The notes under the pieces are model-generated. The model ran no database searches. It saw only the letters and a list, made by a program, of their open reading frames with translations, and was not told the origin of the DNA. This document shows positions 53,292-62,034 of a stretch of 64,000 nt of DNA, piece by piece; within the stretch, counting starts at the first letter, position 1; every line of letters starts with the position of its first letter. Source of the DNA: an uncultured Clostridia bacterium (GTDB lineage Bacteria > Bacillota > Clostridia > Oscillospirales > Acutalibacteraceae); NCBI GenBank assembly GCA_944380765.1, contig CALWIO010000004.1, positions 34,764 through 98,763 of the forward strand. The letters run 5' to 3'. Both the position numbers and the translations under genes were made by a program.

Positions 53292-54497
53292 TTACACCTC
53301 AAAATCTTTGGCTATTTCGTCAGCTATGCTTTCAATCTGTGTCAGGGACTCGCCGCTGACCGCGGATACAAGCTTTGCTTCGGTTTCAAGAATTTCAATG
53401 TTCTTCATTGAAGCGAGAACTTCTTTTATCTGTTTGCCGGCAGAGCATGCCCATGTTCCGTTTTCAATTACCGCAACCTTTTTGTTTTGAAGGTTGTGCG
53501 CTTTCAAATCAGCGAGCAGCGTTTCCATTGTGGTGAAAACTCCGGCGTTGTAAGTGCTTGAAGCAAGAACAATATGACTGCATTTAAAAGCGTCCGAAAG
53601 GATGTACGAGGGATGTGTTTTTGAAACATCGTACATTGTAATATTATTTATGCCCCTTTCGGCGAGTTTTACCGCAAGAATATTTGCCGCGTTTTCAGTA
53701 TGCCCGTAAATTGAGGCATAAGCAATCATTACTGAGTTTTCCTCGCTCTTGTAAAGACTCCATGTGTTGTATTTGTCAATTATATAGCCAAGGTTTTCTC
53801 TCCAAATATGACCGTGCAGGGGACAAATAGTTTTAATGTCGAGAGACGCCGCTTTTTTCAGTGCCGCCTGAACCTGAACGCCGTATTTTCCGACAATGTT
53901 TGTGTAATAGCGCCTTGCCTCGTCAAGATAGTCCCGTTCATAGTTGACTTCATCGGCGAAAATATTGCCGTTAAGCGCTCGGAAAGCTCCGAAAGCGTCA
54001 GCGGAATATAATATTTTGTCATAAGCGTCATAAGTCATCATAGATTCCGGCCAGTGCACCATGGGAGTCATAACAAACGAAAGGGTGTGCTTGCCGAATT
54101 CAACCGTGTCGCCCTCTTTTACAACCGTAACCTTTGATTTTAACCCGTCGCCGAAAAACTGACCTATCATTGTCGCGGCTTTGGCATTGGTTATAATCTT
54201 TATGTCAGGGTATCTAAGCGAGAGGTCATATAGCGTTCCGCAGTGGTCCGGCTCCATGTGATTTACTATAACATAGTCAAGAGCTCTTCCCGCCAGCGTG
54301 TGCTCAATATTTTCAAAAAAGATATGGCTTACTGCAGGGTCAACCGTGTCAAGAAGAACCGTCTTTTCGTCTGTTATAAGATATGAATTATATGAAACGC
54401 CGTCACCGAGAGGGAAGGTGTTTTCAAAAAGCGCCAGCCTGCGGTCGCTTGCGCCTACATAAGTTGTGTCGTCCGTAATTTTTCTTGTGCAGTACAT
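53292..54497 (-). CDS. fprA: Flavodiiron protein (A-type flavoprotein)
   Basis: 401 residues. Metallo-beta-lactamase-like domain with the diiron ligands in VNHMEPDHCGTLYDL (H-x-E-x-D-H), MVHWPESMMTYD and CPLHGHIWR; then a flavodoxin domain (from about 255; IAYASIYGHTENAANILAV). Reduces O2 to water or NO to N2O in anaerobes. Start at 54497 with AGGAGG upstream. Operon with the rubredoxin fusion; the promoter carries a perfect palindrome (54526-54541), a likely redox-responsive operator. Confidence 0.95.
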   Translation of the reverse strand: MYCTRKITDDTTYVGASDRRLALFENTFPLGDGVSYNSYLITDEKTVLLDTVDPAVSHIFFENIEHTLAGRALDYVIVNHMEPDHCGTLYDLSLRYPDIKIITNAKAATMIGQFFGDGLKSKVTVVKEGDTVEFGKHTLSFVMTPMVHWPESMMTYDAYDKILYSADAFGAFRALNGNIFADEVNYERDYLDEARRYYTNIVGKYGVQVQAALKKAASLDIKTICPLHGHIWRENLGYIIDKYNTWSLYKSEENSVMIAYASIYGHTENAANILAVKLAERGINNITMYDVSKTHPSYILSDAFKCSHIVLASSTYNAGVFTTMETLLADLKAHNLQNKKVAVIENGTWACSAGKQIKEVLASMKNIEILETEAKLVSAVSGESLTQIESIADEIAKDFEV

Positions 54498-54524
54498 AAA
54501 AAAACCTCCTGTTACATCAAATAT

Positions 54525-54553
54525 AGTATATTGTAATATACCGAAATAAACAA
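54525..54553 (-). promoter_or_regulatory. fprA promoter with palindromic operator
   Basis: Minus-strand TTGTTT (54553-54548), spacer 17, TATACT (54530-54525). The palindrome GTATATT-GT-AATATAC (54526-54541) lies over the -10 box and spacer. Confidence 0.65.
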
Positions 54554-54595
54554 GGGTTATATTAAACAATAAATTGCGACAGACGCCGATATTTA

Positions 54596-54624
54596 TTGAC
54601 AAGTTGTTAAATTAGTGGTATTGT
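54596..54624 (+). promoter_or_regulatory. Promoter of the NhaC-type antiporter gene
   Basis: TTGACA (54596-54601) and TATTGT (54619-54624), spacer 17. It gives a leader of about 125 nt. Confidence 0.6.
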
Positions 54625-54662
54625 TAAATAAATAAAATGTTATGTAAAAAATTGTTGCGCGG

Positions 54663-54740
54663 CGGCATTTCCCTGAAAAGGCGTATTGCCGTTTTTTTAA
54701 TTTTTCGGATAATATTTTGTTAATTCGGGGCTTAGCCCCT
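54663..54740 (+). promoter_or_regulatory. Structured leader of the antiporter gene (possible attenuator)
   Basis: CGGCA (54663-54667) pairs with TGCCG (54687-54691), extended by a CC/GG pair, and is followed by seven T: a weak terminator. Further on, GGGGC-TTA-GCCCC forms a small hairpin ahead of the GGAGTG ribosome binding site. The arrangement resembles a transcription attenuator or ion riboswitch, but no known riboswitch consensus was recognised. Confidence 0.4.
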
Positions 54741-54754
54741 ACGGAGTGTGAAAA

Positions 54755-56407
54755 ATGAAAAAGAAACTGCTTTTAATCGCGACCGTTGTTGTAATTTGCC
54801 TTATGAGTACTATAACGGTATTCGCGGCAGGCGAGGGCGCGGCGGCCGCAAATCCGTTTATTGCGACATTCTGGTCGCTTGTTCCGCCTGTTATCGCCAT
54901 TGTTCTGGCGCTCATTACAAAAGAGGTTTACAGCTCTCTTTTTGTGGGAATTTTGGTAGGCGCCCTGTTTTACAACAACTTCAATGTTGTCGGAACCGTT
55001 GACAGCATTGTTGAGGACGGTTTGTTTTCGGCTATTTCCGGCACAGCGGGAATTTTCCTGTTTTTGGTGCTTTTGGGAATACTTGTTGCCCTTATCAATA
55101 AGTCGGGCGGCTCTGCCGCGTTCGGAAGATGGGCTTCCGTGCACATTAAAACGAAGAGCGGAGCTTTAATCTGCACCTTTATACTCGGCGTTCTGATTTT
55201 TATTGACGACTATTTCAACTGCCTTACGGTGGGCTCGGTTATGCGTCCCGTTACGGATTCGCATAAGGTAAGCCGCGCAAAACTCGCTTACATAATTGAC
55301 GCCACAGCGGCTCCCGTTTGTATGATTGCTCCCATTTCATCATGGGCGGCGGCTGTTGCCGATTATACGGCTGACGCGGGAACGGGCATTTCCAGCCTCG
55401 CTCTTTTCTGCAAGGCTATTCCTTATAACTTTTACTCTTTGCTTACTCTTTTGTTTGTGGTAGTTATAACTCTTATGAAATTTGACTACGGCCCCATGAG
55501 AAAGCATGAGAAAAACGCCGAAAACGGCGACCTGTTCACTTTCGGCGGCGAAGTTGTTTCCGGAGAAGAGGACAAGCTTGAAAGCAACAGCAAAGGCAAG
55601 GTAGTTGACCTGGTACTTCCGATTATAGTTTTGGTGGTGTTCTCTGTTCTGGCGCTGATTTATGCCGGCGGATTCTTTACTGCTCAGATTGCCGACGATA
55701 GCGGCGCTATGGTCGCAAATTCAACATATCACGATTTCGCGGGAGCCTTCGCTTCAACTGACGCGGCGCTGGGACTTTCTCTCGGCGGAATAGTAGTGCT
55801 TGTATTCACGGTTATCTATATGATAGCGAGAAGACTCATAAGCTTCAAGGACGCCATGGCTTGCGTGCCGAAAGGCTTTATAGCTATGGTGCCTGCCATT
55901 ATTATTCTCACAATGGCAACATCGCTTAAAAATATGACATCTCTCCTTGAATCTGACGCCTTTGTTCAGCACGCCCTTGAAGGCGCGGCAACGCTTCAGA
56001 AATTCCTGCCCGCCATCATTTTCCTTGTGGCGTGCGCAATATCGTTCGCTACGGGAACTTCGTGGGGAACATTCGGAATACTTATCCCGATTGTCCTGAG
56101 CGTTTTCCCCGCAACCAGCGAGCTTATGATTATAGGAATGTCGGCTTGTCTTGCAGGCTCTGTGTGCGGCGACCACTGCTCACCGATTTCCGATACAACC
56201 ATTATGTCCTCGGCAGGAGCGCAGTGCGAGCATGTTAACCATGTATCCACGCAGCTTCCCTATGCCGTAACGGTTGCCGCCGTTTCGTTTGTCGGCTATT
56301 TAATTGCCGGCTTTGTTACAAACGCGGCTGTTGTACTCGCGATTTCGGCAGCTATACTTATAGCGGTTCTGTTCGTAATCAAAGCGGTTTATAAGAAAAA
56401 AGCCTGA
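54755..56407 (+). CDS. NhaC-family Na+/H+ antiporter
   Basis: 550 residues, about 12-13 membrane helices preceded by a signal-like N-terminus (1-25). Family features: LVPPVIAIVLALITKEVYSS, GVLIFIDDYFNCLTVGSVM with the paired acidic residues, SAKLAY-like RAKLAYIIDATAAPVCMIAP, CAISFATGTSWGTFGILIPI and GSVCGDHCSPISDTTIMSSA near the end. Exports Na+ (or exchanges organic ions such as malate/lactate in some relatives). It could balance Na+ used by the decarboxylase encoded at 17-21 kb. Divergent from fprA. Confidence 0.92.
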   Translation: MKKKLLLIATVVVICLMSTITVFAAGEGAAAANPFIATFWSLVPPVIAIVLALITKEVYSSLFVGILVGALFYNNFNVVGTVDSIVEDGLFSAISGTAGIFLFLVLLGILVALINKSGGSAAFGRWASVHIKTKSGALICTFILGVLIFIDDYFNCLTVGSVMRPVTDSHKVSRAKLAYIIDATAAPVCMIAPISSWAAAVADYTADAGTGISSLALFCKAIPYNFYSLLTLLFVVVITLMKFDYGPMRKHEKNAENGDLFTFGGEVVSGEEDKLESNSKGKVVDLVLPIIVLVVFSVLALIYAGGFFTAQIADDSGAMVANSTYHDFAGAFASTDAALGLSLGGIVVLVFTVIYMIARRLISFKDAMACVPKGFIAMVPAIIILTMATSLKNMTSLLESDAFVQHALEGAATLQKFLPAIIFLVACAISFATGTSWGTFGILIPIVLSVFPATSELMIIGMSACLAGSVCGDHCSPISDTTIMSSAGAQCEHVNHVSTQLPYAVTVAAVSFVGYLIAGFVTNAAVVLAISAAILIAVLFVIKAVYKKKA

Positions 56408-56424
56408 GAACGGCTTTTAGGATA

Positions 56425-56456
56425 AAAAATGCGGCTGTGTTTGCAGCCGCTTTTTT
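56425..56456. terminator. Terminator between the antiporter and the liv locus
   Basis: GCGGCTG (56431-56437) / CAGCCGC (56444-56450), loop TGTTTG, A run before and TTTTTT after; separates convergent genes. Confidence 0.92.
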
Positions 56457-56461
56457 AATGC

Positions 56462-57088
56462 TTATTTAACTTTACTGAATACATCAATGTACGCCTTAAT
56501 CGCCTTTACACAGCCGTCATAGCCGAGCTCTGAGGAGTTAAGGCAAATGTCATAATTCCTTACATTGTCCCAGTCGCGGCAGGTGTAGTAGTGGTAATAC
56601 TCGCTGCGGTGACGGTCAATTTTGCGTATTTTTTTGCCCGCTTCCTTTTCGGAAAGAGCGTACATATCAACTACGGTCTTTACGCAGTCGTCGTGAGGCG
56701 CCCAGATGAAAACCCTTATAACATTCGGCTTATCCTTTAATATAAAGTCGGCGCATCTTCCCACTATTATGCAGGAGCCTTTCGCGGCAACATCTTTAAT
56801 GATTTTGGCCTGATAGTTAAAAAGATTCTCTTTTGAAACGAATTTTGAATCTTCCGGCTCAATAAGCTCGCCGCTGTATTTGTGCGTTTCAGGATCAAAA
56901 ATGCCTTTCTTTATATCCTCATCGGATTCCTGGAAAAGGCTGAGATTTATCCCGCTTTCCTCGGACGCCATATACAGCAGCTCGCGGTCGTAATAGGGGA
57001 TACCGAGTTCTTTTGAGAGCATCTTACCTATTGTTTTGCCGCCGCTTCCGTAGCCTCTGGCAATAGTGATAACAACATCTTTATCCAT
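56462..57088 (-). CDS. Cytidylate kinase-like family protein
   Basis: 208 residues. P-loop-like N-terminus VVITIARGYGSGGKTIGKML, then LGIPYYDRELLYMASEESGI, CIIVGRCADFILKD and NVIRVFIWAP. This PF13189-type family resembles Cmk but is distinct from the true cmk at 37771. Found frequently at the end of transporter or regulatory operons in gut Firmicutes; substrate unknown. It lies 15 bases after livF on the same strand and is likely the last gene of the liv transcript. Confidence 0.85.
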   Translation of the reverse strand: MDKDVVITIARGYGSGGKTIGKMLSKELGIPYYDRELLYMASEESGINLSLFQESDEDIKKGIFDPETHKYSGELIEPEDSKFVSKENLFNYQAKIIKDVAAKGSCIIVGRCADFILKDKPNVIRVFIWAPHDDCVKTVVDMYALSEKEAGKKIRKIDRHRSEYYHYYTCRDWDNVRNYDICLNSSELGYDGCVKAIKAYIDVFSKVK

Positions 57089-57102
57089 AAAATCACCCTA
57101 CC

Positions 57103-57816
57103 TTATTCGCTTAAATAGGCTTTTTTAACCGAATTGTCATTCATAAGGCTCTTTGCGTCGCCCGACAGGGAAATCAAGCCTGTTTCAAGCACATAGGCTC
57201 TGTCGGCGATTGAAAGGGCTTTTTTAGCGTTTTGCTCAACGAGGAGTACCGTTGTACCCCTTTCGTTAATAACTTTAATAATATCGAAAATTTCGGAAAC
57301 CAGAAGCGGTGAAAGTCCCATTGAGGGTTCGTCCATCAAAATAAAGTCGGGGTTTGACATCAGCGCCCTGCCCATGGCGAGCATTTGCTGCTCACCGCCC
57401 GAAAGGGTGCCGGCAACCTGATTTTTGCGTTCCTCCAAGCGGGGAAAACGCTCGTACACATATTCAAGGGATTCGGCAATCTGGTCTTTGTCCTTTCTTG
57501 TGTAAGCGCCGAGCTTAATGTTTTCAAGGACGGTCAGCTCGGAAAATATGCGGCGTCCCTCAGGCACATGAGCCATACCCATTGAAACTATTTTGTGAGC
57601 CGGAGTTTTTGTAATATCCTTGCCGTTATATAATATTTTGCCGGTTTTCGGCTTTAAAAGACCTGAAACGGTATGGAGTATGGTTGTCTTGCCGGCGCCG
57701 TTAGCGCCTATAAGAGCAACAATTTCGCCTTTGTTGACTTCAAAAGAAACGCCTTTCAGAGCCTTTATCATACCGTAATATACTTCTATGTTTTCAACTT
57801 GAAGAAGAGGTGCCAT
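57103..57816 (-). CDS. livF: Branched-chain amino acid ABC transporter ATPase LivF
   Basis: 237 residues. Walker A LIGANGAGKTTILHTVSGLL, Q-loop and LivF-type GMAHVPEGRRIFSELTVLEN, signature LSGGEQQMLAMGRALMSNP, Walker B FILMDEPSMGLSP and LLVEQNAKKALSIADRAYVL, which is typical of LivF. With LivG it forms the ATPase pair of the HAAT transporter. AGGAGG site; 11 bases after livG. Confidence 0.95.
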   Translation of the reverse strand: MAPLLQVENIEVYYGMIKALKGVSFEVNKGEIVALIGANGAGKTTILHTVSGLLKPKTGKILYNGKDITKTPAHKIVSMGMAHVPEGRRIFSELTVLENIKLGAYTRKDKDQIAESLEYVYERFPRLEERKNQVAGTLSGGEQQMLAMGRALMSNPDFILMDEPSMGLSPLLVSEIFDIIKVINERGTTVLLVEQNAKKALSIADRAYVLETGLISLSGDAKSLMNDNSVKKAYLSE

Positions 57817-57827
57817 TATAATCCTCC

Positions 57828-58586
57828 TTAATCGCCGAGATAAGCCGTAATAACCTCGGGATTGTTAAGAACATCGCTTGTCTTGCCTTTGGCAAGCTCG
57901 GTTCCGAAGTTGAGAACGGTTACTTCTTCGCAAATTCCGCTTACGAGTTTCATATCGTGCTCGATAAGCAGAATGGTCATATCAAATTTATCGCGCACAA
58001 ATCTTATTGTGTCCATCAGGTCCTGCGTCTCGCTCGGATTCATACCGGCGGCAGGCTCGTCAAGCAGCAGCAGCTTTGGATTTGTGGCGAGCGCGCGGGC
58101 AATTTCCAGTTTGCGCTGTTTGCCGTAGGGGAGGTTGTCGGCAAGGGTGTCCCACTCGTCGTCAAGAGCGAATACCTTCAAAAGCTCCATTGCTTTTTCA
58201 TTCATTTTCTTTTCGGTTGTGAAATAGCGCGGCAGACGGAAAATAGCTTCAAAAGTAGAATATTTCATCTGATTATGAAGACCGAGCTTAACATTGTCGA
58301 TAGCCGAAAGATTTTTGAAAAGGCGTATGTTCTGAAATGTTCGCGCTATTCCGGCCTTGCTGATTTCAACAGGGGATTTTCCGGTGAGCTTTTTGCCGTC
58401 AAGTGAAAAAGTGCCGGTTGTCGGCTTATAGACGCCTGTAAGCATATTAAAAACAGTAGTTTTGCCGGCTCCGTTGGGGCCTATCAGTCCGTAAAGGCTT
58501 CCTTTTTCAAGCGAGAGGTTAAAATCCTCAACGGCGTGAAGTCCGCCGAAAACAATTCCGAGATTTTTTACTTCGAGAAGCGCCAT
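57828..58586 (-). CDS. livG: Branched-chain amino acid ABC transporter ATPase LivG
   Basis: 252 residues. Walker A LIGPNGAGKTTVFNMLTGVY, GIARTFQNIRLFKNLSAIDN, a helical insert typical of LivG (about 110-140), LPYGKQRKLEIARALATNPK in place of the classical signature (a known LivG feature), Walker B LLLLDEPAAGMNPSE and LIEHDMKLVSGICE. Its start overlaps the livM stop (TGATG). Confidence 0.95.
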   Translation of the reverse strand: MALLEVKNLGIVFGGLHAVEDFNLSLEKGSLYGLIGPNGAGKTTVFNMLTGVYKPTTGTFSLDGKKLTGKSPVEISKAGIARTFQNIRLFKNLSAIDNVKLGLHNQMKYSTFEAIFRLPRYFTTEKKMNEKAMELLKVFALDDEWDTLADNLPYGKQRKLEIARALATNPKLLLLDEPAAGMNPSETQDLMDTIRFVRDKFDMTILLIEHDMKLVSGICEEVTVLNFGTELAKGKTSDVLNNPEVITAYLGD

Positions 58587-59671
58587 CAGACATTACCTCC
58601 TCTGTTTTCTTTTTTGGTTTTGATAAGCTTTTTCAAAGATATACGCTTTTCAAAACTCCTGATTTTTTCATTGTTGTTCGCAATCATCATAATTATAAGA
58701 AGAAGCGCGTAGATGAGCATTCTGTAATCGCCCACGCTGCGAAGCATTTCGGGCAGAGCGGTAAGAATCATTGCCGCTATAAACGAACCTCTTGTGCTGC
58801 CAATTCCGCCGAGAACAACGAAAACAAGAATCATAATCGACATATTGTATCCGAAATTCTTGGTAGTTGCGGTCAGCGAGTTGATGTTGTGAGCATACAA
58901 AACGCCCGCGATTCCGGCAAAGAACGCTGAGATAGTGAAAATAATCAGCTTGTATTTTGCTATATTTATACCTATTGACTGCGCAGCGATTCTGTTGTCG
59001 CGGATTGACATAACCGCGCGTCCTGTTCTGGAATTTATAAGATTAAGGGAAACAATAACGGTAATAACCAGCAGTATAAAGCCCACAACAAAGTTTGAGT
59101 CATTAGGCGTTCCCGTGATACCCAGTGCGCCTTTTATTATCATTCTGCCGTCGGGTTCAAGATTAAGGTTTGCGGAATTGGTAAGCGAGATGTGAAGTCC
59201 TTTTGAGTCCACGCCTACATAAAGAAGGTTAACTATGTTTTTAATAATTTCGCCGAAGGCGAGGGTAACTATTGCGAGATAGTCGCCTTTAAGCCTTAAA
59301 ACCGGTATAGCAATTAAAAGTCCGAAAATACCCGCGACTATGCCGCCCAGAAGCAGAGCGATAACAAACCTGAGCCATTCCGGACCTTCGGAATTTTTGA
59401 AAAGTACAGAAAAGAACGCGCCGGTGTAAGCGCCAACGCACATAAATCCAGCGTGTCCGAGCGACAAATCGCCCAGAATACCGACTACAAGGTTAAGCGA
59501 GACCGCCAGAATAGCGTAAGTGCAGAGGGGCACTAAAAGACCTTTGAAAAGGCTGGAAATGTTGCCGGTAGCCGTCCATACCTCAACAAAAATGAATATT
59601 GCCGCAAGTATAGCGTAGGTAACGATGTTGTTTTTTGAGGTCGATGATAATTTTATGCTTTTCTTTGCCAT
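58586..59671 (-). CDS. livM: Branched-chain amino acid ABC transporter permease LivM
   Basis: 361 residues with about 10 membrane helices. LVVGILGDLSLGHAGFMCVG and FGEIIKNIVNLLYVGVDSKG, then RAVMSIRDNRIAAQSIGINI (the EAA-type loop) and VVLGGIGSTRGSFIAAMILT are standard LivM features. Start at 59671 with GAGGTG upstream; a GTG three codons earlier overlaps that site. Ten bases after livH. Confidence 0.95.
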   Translation of the reverse strand: MAKKSIKLSSTSKNNIVTYAILAAIFIFVEVWTATGNISSLFKGLLVPLCTYAILAVSLNLVVGILGDLSLGHAGFMCVGAYTGAFFSVLFKNSEGPEWLRFVIALLLGGIVAGIFGLLIAIPVLRLKGDYLAIVTLAFGEIIKNIVNLLYVGVDSKGLHISLTNSANLNLEPDGRMIIKGALGITGTPNDSNFVVGFILLVITVIVSLNLINSRTGRAVMSIRDNRIAAQSIGINIAKYKLIIFTISAFFAGIAGVLYAHNINSLTATTKNFGYNMSIMILVFVVLGGIGSTRGSFIAAMILTALPEMLRSVGDYRMLIYALLLIIMMIANNNEKIRSFEKRISLKKLIKTKKENRGGNV

Positions 59672-59681
59672 AATTTCCACC

Positions 59682-60563
59682 TCACACCTTTTCGTTTATC
59701 TTCTTGCCCATAAGACCGGTAGGCTTGACAAGAAGAACAATAATCAATACGGCAAAAACAATGGCGTCTGAAAACTGAGTCGAAATATAACCTTTGCTGA
59801 GATTTTCGATTATGCCGAGCAGTATGCCGCCTATCATAGCGCCGGGCACAGAGCCGATTCCGCCGAATACGGCGGCTGTGAAAGCCTTGATGCCGGGCAT
59901 GGCTCCCGTTGTGGGGGAAAGGGCAGGATAAGCCGAGCAAAGCAAAGTTCCTGCAACTGCCGCGAGCGCCGAGCCAATAGCGAATGTAACGGAAATTGTT
60001 GTGTTTACATTTATGCCCATAAGCTGCGCGGCGTCCCTGTCCTCAGAAACCGCAAGCATGGCTTTGCCGGGCTTTGTGTGATTGATAAAAAGCGTCAGCG
60101 CAATCATAATGATAACGGAAACAACAATAGTGGCGATTGTTTCGCCCGATATTGTAAGCTGACCGTCAAACAGTTTTATCATAGGTATGTTTACTACCGA
60201 GGTAAAGCTCTTTGTGCCTGAGCCGAATATAAGCAGAGCGGCATTCTGTAAAAAGTAGCTTATGCCGATAGCGGTGATAAGTACCGCAAGGGATGAAGCC
60301 TGCCGCAAAGGTTTGTAGGCTACCTTTTCTATCGTGACGCCCAGCACGGTGCAGATTATTACTGAGCCAATAATTCCCACAATGGGGGGCAGACCGAAAG
60401 TGGTCGATATTGTAAATACGGTAAAAGCTCCGACCATAATAATGTCGCCGTGAGCAAAGTTCAGCATTTTAGCAATACCGTAAACCATTGTGTAACCGAG
60501 AGCGATAAGAGCGTAAATGCTCCCAAGGCTTATTCCGGAAACAATATACGATAAAAATTCCAT
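59682..60563 (-). CDS. livH: Branched-chain amino acid ABC transporter permease LivH
   Basis: 293 residues, about eight membrane helices. YIVSGISLGSIYALIALGYT, MVYGIAKMLNFAHGDIIMVG, the loop KAMLAVSEDRDAAQLMGINV and AAVFGGIGSVPGAMIGGILL are characteristic. Pairs with LivM to form the pore. Strong GGAGGAAGG site. A long hairpin separates it from the binding-protein gene upstream. Confidence 0.95.
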   Translation of the reverse strand: MEFLSYIVSGISLGSIYALIALGYTMVYGIAKMLNFAHGDIIMVGAFTVFTISTTFGLPPIVGIIGSVIICTVLGVTIEKVAYKPLRQASSLAVLITAIGISYFLQNAALLIFGSGTKSFTSVVNIPMIKLFDGQLTISGETIATIVVSVIIMIALTLFINHTKPGKAMLAVSEDRDAAQLMGINVNTTISVTFAIGSALAAVAGTLLCSAYPALSPTTGAMPGIKAFTAAVFGGIGSVPGAMIGGILLGIIENLSKGYISTQFSDAIVFAVLIIVLLVKPTGLMGKKINEKV

Positions 60564-60640
60564 TTATCCTTCCTCCAAATATGAAATTTGAAAAATCACG
60601 AAACTTTCGTAACTTTTAAAATTTCATATATAACTTCAAA

Positions 60641-60671
60641 GTATGCCGTATGGAAACACCATACGGCATAC
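60641..60671 (-). terminator. Long hairpin between livJ and livH
   Basis: A perfect 13-bp stem GTATGCCGTATGG (60641-60653) / CCATACGGCATAC (60659-60671), loop AAACA. Only CTTTG follows on the minus strand, so it is more likely a partial terminator or an mRNA-stabilising hairpin that raises binding-protein output. Confidence 0.7.
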
Positions 60672-60697
60672 CTTAAAAATCAGATGTTATAAATCAA

Positions 60698-61876
60698 TTA
60701 CAGAGCCTGATATGCGCCGTCTTTAATAACAACAGCCTTAGGAGCCTTTGTGGGCTCGCCGTCTGCGCCCCATTTGATGTCCGTACCGGTTACACCGTTA
60801 ACGGTAATCTGGGTCATAGCGGTTTTAAGAGCGTCACAAATATCGCTTGAAGACATATCAGCGGTAATGTTTGCTTTTTCCATAGCCGCCTTAATGATGT
60901 AGATTGCGTCATAAGCGTCTGCCGCAAACTGATTCATTGTGTCGGTGCCGTACTTCTCGGAATATTTCTTAACGAAATTAACCGTGTATTCATCTGTAGC
61001 GGTTGCCGAGAAGGGAGTAAGAAGCATTACGCCCTCAGCAAGAGAAATATCAAAGTTGGGGATAGTAAGAATACCGTCAAGACCGTCGCAGCCGAAGTAT
61101 TTAACATCAACGCCGGCTGATTTCGCCTGAGCGAAAATCAAAGAAGCTTCGCTGTAATAGATGGGCAGGAAGAGAAGCTCAGCGCCCGATGATTTAACAG
61201 CCTGAAGCTGAGCGGAGAAGTCAGTCTTTGTATCGTTTGTAAACGCCTGAGCGGTAACGATTTCAAGGCCTTTTACCTTCGCTTCGGCAGCAAATTTCTC
61301 ATAAATGCCCTGTGAATAAGCGTTGGACGAGTCATAGATTACCGCGACTTTCTGGGCAACATTGTTGTCAGCAATATAGTCTGCGGAAGCAACGCCCTGG
61401 TTGGGGTCGGAGAAGCATACGCGGAAAGCGTTGTCGCCGTCGATAGCCTCAACAGCCGTAGCCGAGGGAGTAAGAACGAACATATTGTCGGCAAGAGCTT
61501 TGCCCTGGAAAGCAATGCAGGAGCCGGAAGTAACCGAGCCGAGAGAAATTTTCATTCCCCAGTCGATAAGGTTGTTGTAAGCGTTAACAGCCTTTTCAGC
61601 GTCAGCCTCATCGTCCTGAATATCAAGCTCAAGCTTAATGCCGTTTATTCCGCCGGCGGCGTTGATTTCATCAACAGCGAGCTGAGCGCCGTTCTTAACG
61701 CCGTTGCCGTACTGAGCATAGTCGCCGGTAAGAGGACCGCTGCCGCCGATTTTGATTACGGCTTCACCGGAATTTCCTGTGTTTGCGTTGTCATCTTTTT
61801 CGCCGCAAGCCGCGAAGCAGGTGGCAATAAGCGCAACCGCCATTACAACGGCAAGGACTTTTTTTAAATTTTTCAT
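60698..61876 (-). CDS. livJ: Branched-chain amino acid ABC transporter binding lipoprotein
   Basis: 392 residues. Signal peptide with lipobox CFAACG, then a type I periplasmic-binding fold: IKIGGSGPLTGDYAQYGNGV, GAQLAVDEINAAGGINGIKL, AVIYDSSNAYSQGI and FAADAYDAIYIIKAAMEKAN. First gene of livJ-H-M-G-F. AGGAGG site within AAAGGAGGAAAAATCC. A hairpin (61901-61924) lies between promoter and ribosome binding site. Confidence 0.94.
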   Translation of the reverse strand: MKNLKKVLAVVMAVALIATCFAACGEKDDNANTGNSGEAVIKIGGSGPLTGDYAQYGNGVKNGAQLAVDEINAAGGINGIKLELDIQDDEADAEKAVNAYNNLIDWGMKISLGSVTSGSCIAFQGKALADNMFVLTPSATAVEAIDGDNAFRVCFSDPNQGVASADYIADNNVAQKVAVIYDSSNAYSQGIYEKFAAEAKVKGLEIVTAQAFTNDTKTDFSAQLQAVKSSGAELLFLPIYYSEASLIFAQAKSAGVDVKYFGCDGLDGILTIPNFDISLAEGVMLLTPFSATATDEYTVNFVKKYSEKYGTDTMNQFAADAYDAIYIIKAAMEKANITADMSSSDICDALKTAMTQITVNGVTGTDIKWGADGEPTKAPKAVVIKDGAYQAL

Positions 61877-61900
61877 TGGATTTTTCCTCCTTTTTAATTT

Positions 61901-61979
61901 GCAGGATTTACATATAAATCTTGCAGTATATCAATGAAAAATACAATTAAAATATACACCAACAGAACAAATAAGTCAA
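61901..61979 (-). promoter_or_regulatory. liv operon promoter and leader hairpin
   Basis: Minus-strand TTGACT (61979-61974) and TATATT (61956-61951), spacer 17. In the leader, GCAAGATTTA / TAAATCCTGC (61924-61901) form a 10-bp hairpin with one G-U pair and loop TATG. Confidence 0.65.
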
Positions 61980-62034
61980 TTATTTTTTAATAATTTTTGA
62001 ACAATGTGAAGGAATAAAAATTCAGTTATTCAAG

